Source: Candidatus Methanimicrococcus labiotermitis (GTDB lineage: Archaea > Halobacteriota > Methanosarcinia > Methanosarcinales > Methanosarcinaceae). Taken from it: a DNA stretch of 64,000 nt. The stretch is taken from the NCBI GenBank assembly GCA_009784005.1, contig WRCE01000001.1, positions 1-64,000 of the forward strand. The letters run 5' to 3'. The translations under genes and the position numbers were made by a program. The notes beneath the pieces are model-generated. The model saw only the letters and a list, made by a program, of their open reading frames with translations. It made no database searches and was not told where the DNA came from. Each line of letters starts with the position of its first letter. Within the stretch, counting starts at the first letter, position 1. Below, in pieces: positions 60,928 to 64,000 of this stretch.

Positions 60928-62307
60928 TTATTTGAAGACGAGACCGAATCCTTCGAGTTTCTTTTTGGCTTGTTCGTAAACGCTGACGTGCTCATCCGTG
61001 GGCGTGATAGTCTTAACGTCATAACATTCTTGGAAGGTTTTGCCTGACGGAGCGCTGCCGTAGCTCTTTTCGTAGCTGCCGACAAGTTTGTCCAAGATCT
61101 TGTTAACCTCAGTGATGTCAACGCCTGCCGCGGCTCTTGCGACTTCTCCCATCATACGGGCTTCCATACCTGTTGTCTTGTTCAGCGCGACACCTTTTGC
61201 GGATGCGACGCCTGAGAGAATTTCTCTGCCGGACGCGGAGTCGGTGATGGCTTGCGCGGCGAGTTCAAGGAAACACATTTCCGTACACGGGCCCGCGCAC
61301 GGGTAGTACTGGTTGCCCATCAGGAAGTCTGTGTTGTTGGTGACAGCTGCGGATGCCCAGCCGGCAATGGCGAGGGTTTCTCTGGTGTTTGTGGAGCCCC
61401 ATCTGATGTGAATCGGGCCGTCAAGGTGCCAGCTTGCGCCGGACATGACGAACGCGTTAATGGATGTCGCGACGTCAACGATTGCCGTCTCTTCAAGGCC
61501 GCCGGCGTAACCGCCGTAAATCGGCATTTGTTCGTCCATAAGAATGTCGCTGTTGGCGTGGTAGTGGGCAATAACGGAGATGGCGTCAAGGTCAATCTTG
61601 AGTTCGTTCAGCTGTGACACTTCGTGGCTGTCTGAAGCAATCATGCCGCCGGCACAGTCCGCGCTGATGTTGCCCTGCGCGGTCAGTGATGTTTCGGGGC
61701 CCTATATGGCCATTCCCGGACGACCAGCGATGGCCGTTGCCAGTTTAATCGTTCTTCCTTCAGTCTTCGCGGCGAGGATTTCAGCGGGCGTTCCCGGCGC
61801 CGGCGGTAAGCCGCGGATGGTTGCCATCACACCGTTAACGATGGTGTCGACTTCTTTCTCAAGCGCGTAGGATGTGTGAAGCGCGCAGAACACGTCTTCG
61901 GAAACCGGTGCGCCGGTCGGGCCGCCCTGAATGATGGGGCCGCGTTTGTCGCCGACTTGTCTCTTTTTCACAGTGACGGCGTCTCTGCCGGTACCGAGTT
62001 GGAACTCAGGCATCGGATTGCGGATGGAATCCCAGATTTCATCTGCCGTGTATTTGACGATTCTTTGTGTGTCCGTGACAAAGATACCCGATTCAAGGAG
62101 CATGTCAAAGCCTGCTTTGAAGAGTTTGTCTGCCATGTCTGCGTCGGTTGGGATGAATTCGCCCTTGAAGTTGAGACCGTATCTTTGTTTGATCTCCATG
62201 GCTTTCATCGGAATGTGCATTAAGTCCCAGTCGTCTTGCGTACATTTTTCGCCGACTTTCGCGCGGTTGTAGAATTCATACGCGTCAATTGATTTTTTGT
62301 ATGCCAT
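60928..62307 (-). CDS. mtmB: Monomethylamine methyltransferase MtmB, copy 2 (pyrrolysine-containing)
   Basis: 459 codons read through TAG 61704-61702 at residue 202, as in copy 1. Function and motifs are those of MtmB (VGEKCTQDDWDLM, GTGRDAVTVKKRQVGDKRGPI, GNISADCAGGM). Differences from copy 1 are scattered and mostly conservative (for example MAPVSEDVFCALHTSYAL against SPISEDVFYQVHMSYAL). DNA identity is patchy, with long perfect blocks around the Pyl codon. SD GAGGTGTT, just after mtmC2. The following Rh-type gene starts 31 nt downstream. Confidence 0.97.
61702..61704 (-). other. In-frame amber (pyrrolysine) codon of mtmB copy 2
   Basis: TAG in the context AI-TAG-GPETS, within a 107-nt block (61613-61719) identical to copy 1 (55873-55979). 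Confidence 0.95.
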
Positions 62308-62318
62308 TGTAAAACACC

Positions 62319-62987
62319 TCAGACCTTGACTTTGGATGTTTCGACATCCATAATTTTTCTTGCGACAATGACGGCTTCCGCCGCGTTTTCGGCTGTTCCG
62401 TCCGCGCCGATTTCTTCAATCCATGCTTTGGAAACGGGAGCGCCGCCGAACATGCATTTCACTTTTCCGCGAACGCCTTCTTCGTTGATCAGGATCATTA
62501 AGTCTTTTTGACCGAGCATTGAGGTCGTCATGAGCGCTGAGCCTGCAAGCAAAACTTTGTCGGCAGGGGCTTTTTTGATCTCTTCGATGACAATTTCGTT
62601 GTCAACGTCAACGCCGAGGACTTTGACTGTAAAGCCGTTTGCGCCAAGCATCGTGGCAACCAATCTGTTTCCGATGTCATGGATGTCGCCTGACTGGACG
62701 AATGAGAGACAGTATCCCGCGCTGGCGGAAGCGCCGCCTGCTGTAAGCTCGGGGTTGAGAACTTCCATTGAGTTGTTCATCGCTTTCGCAGACATCATGA
62801 TCTGCGGTAAAAAGAGTTCGCCTGCTTCAAATCTGTCGCCGACAATTTTCATGCCGACAGAAAGACCCTTTTGAACGATTTCAAGAGCAGGGATGCCCGA
62901 GGCAAGAGCCTCTTTGGTTTTTTCAACAGCACCGTTGATGTTTTGAGATGTTACGGCATCTGTAATTTCTTTGATTATATCTGACAT
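62319..62987 (-). CDS. mtmC: Monomethylamine corrinoid protein MtmC, copy 2
   Basis: 222 aa corrinoid carrier, paralogue of the 56577 gene, with SGDIHDIGNRL as the cobalt-ligand motif and FGGAPVSKAWIEEIGADGTAENAAEA near the end, as in copy 1. ATG 62987 has GGTGGT 4 nt upstream. The stop is 11 nt before mtmB2. A longer open frame from 63035 is not supported by the family alignment. Confidence 0.97.
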   Translation of the reverse strand: MSDIIKEITDAVTSQNINGAVEKTKEALASGIPALEIVQKGLSVGMKIVGDRFEAGELFLPQIMMSAKAMNNSMEVLNPELTAGGASASAGYCLSFVQSGDIHDIGNRLVATMLGANGFTVKVLGVDVDNEIVIEEIKKAPADKVLLAGSALMTTSMLGQKDLMILINEEGVRGKVKCMFGGAPVSKAWIEEIGADGTAENAAEAVIVARKIMDVETSKVKV

Positions 62988-63071
62988 ATTTACCACCATA
63001 TAAAAACGTACTAAAAATGTACTGAAAACGTACATAAAAACCGTATACGAATCTGCTTTTGAAAACAGGGG

Positions 63072-63120
63072 AAAACGCTGTTCTTGCTGTTCTTGCTGTT
63101 CTTGCCGGTCTTGCAGTCCC
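63072..63120. repeat. Tandem array of 9-nt units in the mtmC2 leader
   Basis: CTGTTCTTG repeats, three clean copies and two drifted. Confidence 0.88.
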
Positions 63121-63144
63121 TGCTATTCTCAGCTGTTTTCAGAA

Positions 63145-63201
63145 AAATTGCCGCTCAAAAAGCCGCAATTCATCTTAAATTATGGATAAAATGATATAAT
63201 A
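63145..63201 (-). promoter_or_regulatory. mtmC2 promoter with stem-loop at the predicted transcript start
   Basis: Minus-strand TATA-like AATTATTATATCATTTT (about 63188-63204). A hairpin AATTGC-G-GCT-TTTTG-AGC-G-GCAATT lies at 63145-63170, the same distance from TATA as in mtmC1 and sharing the TTGCGGCT sequence. Confidence 0.6.
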
Positions 63202-63204
63202 ATT

Positions 63205-63721
63205 AAATCGAAATGCTTTTTACGCTCGCCGCGTTTTTTATAACGCCTCTGAATAATTCAAAAGCGTTTACAAAATGACAAGGCACTGAAAATAACAGAG
63301 CCGACGAAATGCTGAAATGCTTCACAAAAAACAAACAAAAATGAAAAAAACAACGACAAAAGACACGCTAATATTTTTTCCGAAAAACAGAAAAGATTCA
63401 GATACAGAGAATACCTTAATCGGAAAAAGTTCTGAAACGGAATTGAAATGAAAAAAACGATGAAAATGTTTGAAAAAAAACGATAAAAATTGAAAAAAAC
63501 GATGAAAGGTTTTGAAAAAAAACGATGAAAATGTTTGAAAAATAATCATAAAAATATTGGAAGGAGTGAAACTCATTCCAATAAAATTCGACTCAAATTC
63601 CAATCATATTCCAATCAAATTCCAATCAAATTCTGCGTATACGTCACTGAAATCAGTACTGCTCAGTGCTTTATCGCTCAGTGCTTTACCGCTCAGTGCT
63701 TTACCGCTCAGTGCTTTGCCG
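63205..63721. repeat. Gap between mtbA2 and mtmC2 with three repeat arrays
   Basis: TTGAAAAAAACGATGAAAAT-type units at 63422-63541, an 11-nt AATTCCAATCA array at 63586-63640 and the stop-anchored 15-nt array of mtbA2. No gene is seen in 63205-63722. Confidence 0.8.
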
Positions 63722-63728
63722 CTCAGTA
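63658..63728. repeat. Stop-anchored tandem array after mtbA2, 15-nt unit
   Basis: Minus strand TACTGAGCGGCAAAGC begins with the TGA stop of mtbA2 and ACTGAGCGGTAAAGC repeats four more times, each copy keeping TGA. Confidence 0.95.
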
Positions 63729-64000
63729 CTCTGACTCTTTCGCGTATTCAACAAGCGCTTTTAAATTCTCGGTTGGGGTCGCGGAAACTGTACCGCATCC
63801 GATTGTCACGATTTTTGCGCCGCTTTCACTGATTTTGACGCATTCGGCTTTGATGTCGGCGGGGGTTCCTCTCCACATCAATCGGACAGGGTCCAGGTTG
63901 CCGATGATGACGGCGCCCTTTGCTGATTCTGCTGCCGGTCGGACGTTGACTTTTTGGTCAACGCTGATACCGTCAACGCCGGATTGGTCCATCAAATGAA
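63723..64000 (-). CDS. mtbA: MtbA-type methyltransferase, copy 2 (3' part only; start lies beyond the window)
   Basis: The last 92 residues or so of an MtbA paralogue: [22 protein letters not shown], then [16 protein letters not shown] and the zinc-ligand segment [18 protein letters not shown]. About 80% of residues match the 58077-59096 gene. It makes the second mtbA of the tandem mtbA-mtmC-mtmB arrangement. The N-terminal three-quarters are not visible. Confidence 0.93.
   Translation of the reverse strand, partial: HLMDQSGVDGISVDQKVNVRPAAESAKGAVIIGNLDPVRLMWRGTPADIKAECVKISESGAKIVTIGCGTVSATPTENLKALVEYAKESEY

Noticed and set aside
60897-61121. N-terminal extension of the Rh-type channel
   Set aside because: It overlaps the end of mtmB2 in another frame, lacks membrane-protein character, and a good SD sits at ATG 60896.

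Overview
The window comes from a methyl-reducing or methylotrophic methanogenic archaeon of the Methanosarcinales type; a gut-associated genus such as Methanimicrococcus is my best guess, not something the sequence proves. The evidence is a methanol methyltransferase pair (mtaC-mtaB), two monomethylamine methyltransferase sets (mtbA-mtmC-mtmB) in which each mtmB is read through an in-frame amber (pyrrolysine) codon, a methanopterin-pathway enzyme (beta-RFAP synthase), and archaeal information-processing genes (Nop5/fibrillarin, archaeosine transglycosylase, FEN1, RFC small subunit, SRP19, SecDF, archease/RtcB, archaeal PheRS alpha and TrpRS).

Layout. 1-2 kb: biotin/ECF uptake (bioY-ecfA-ecfT, minus strand). 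2.5-5 kb: three plus-strand genes of bacterial flavour (GerW/YtfJ family, DUF2953, Imm5-like immunity protein), then tRNA-Thr. 5.4-12.6 kb: plus-strand genes for a class II aldolase, a CDP-alcohol lipid synthase, archease, RtcB, a metallo-beta-lactamase-fold hydrolase and a YgiQ radical-SAM protein. 12.8-19.5 kb: a degenerate PAS sensor, a GlcD/GlcF-like oxidoreductase pair, a lone hydantoinase/oxoprolinase A subunit and a GyrI-like protein. 19.9-25.6 kb: two acetate-transporter (AceTr/YaaH) paralogues and mtaCB, with long repeat-filled intergenic DNA. 26.9-34.3 kb: pheS, trpS, initiator tRNA-Met, a zinc-ribbon protein, and flpA/nop5/RFAP synthase. 35-42.2 kb: a complete mrpABCDEFG cation/proton antiporter operon. 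42.7-54.9 kb: a tiny Lys-rich ORF, srp19, tgtA, fen1, dCMP deaminase, secF-secD, a UvrD-type helicase-nuclease and a degenerate RFC small subunit. 55-64 kb: two tandem mtbA-mtmC-mtmB modules on the minus strand, the second followed by an Rh-type ammonium channel gene.

Metabolically, MtaB/MtaC and MtmB/MtmC move methyl groups from methanol and monomethylamine to corrinoid proteins, and MtbA passes the methylamine-derived methyl group to coenzyme M. The Rh-type channel would handle the ammonia released by MtmB. The Mrp antiporter would couple Na+ and H+ gradients, and the AceTr proteins would supply acetate as a carbon source.

The most striking feature is tandem repetition at gene borders. Almost every intergenic gap carries its own short-period array (9-35 nt). 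Many arrays begin at a stop codon, and their units contain copies of that stop codon. Between mrpB and mrpC the process has made a 43-codon ORF that keeps ATGA overlaps at both ends. Conserved proteins (Nop5, MrpD, TgtA, TrpRS, YgiQ, GlcF, EcfA, helicase) carry in-frame low-complexity repeat inserts. Two families of dispersed hairpin-bearing elements, a conserved stem-loop at the predicted 5' end of both mtmCB transcripts, and an apparent ACG start for fen1 are further points of interest.
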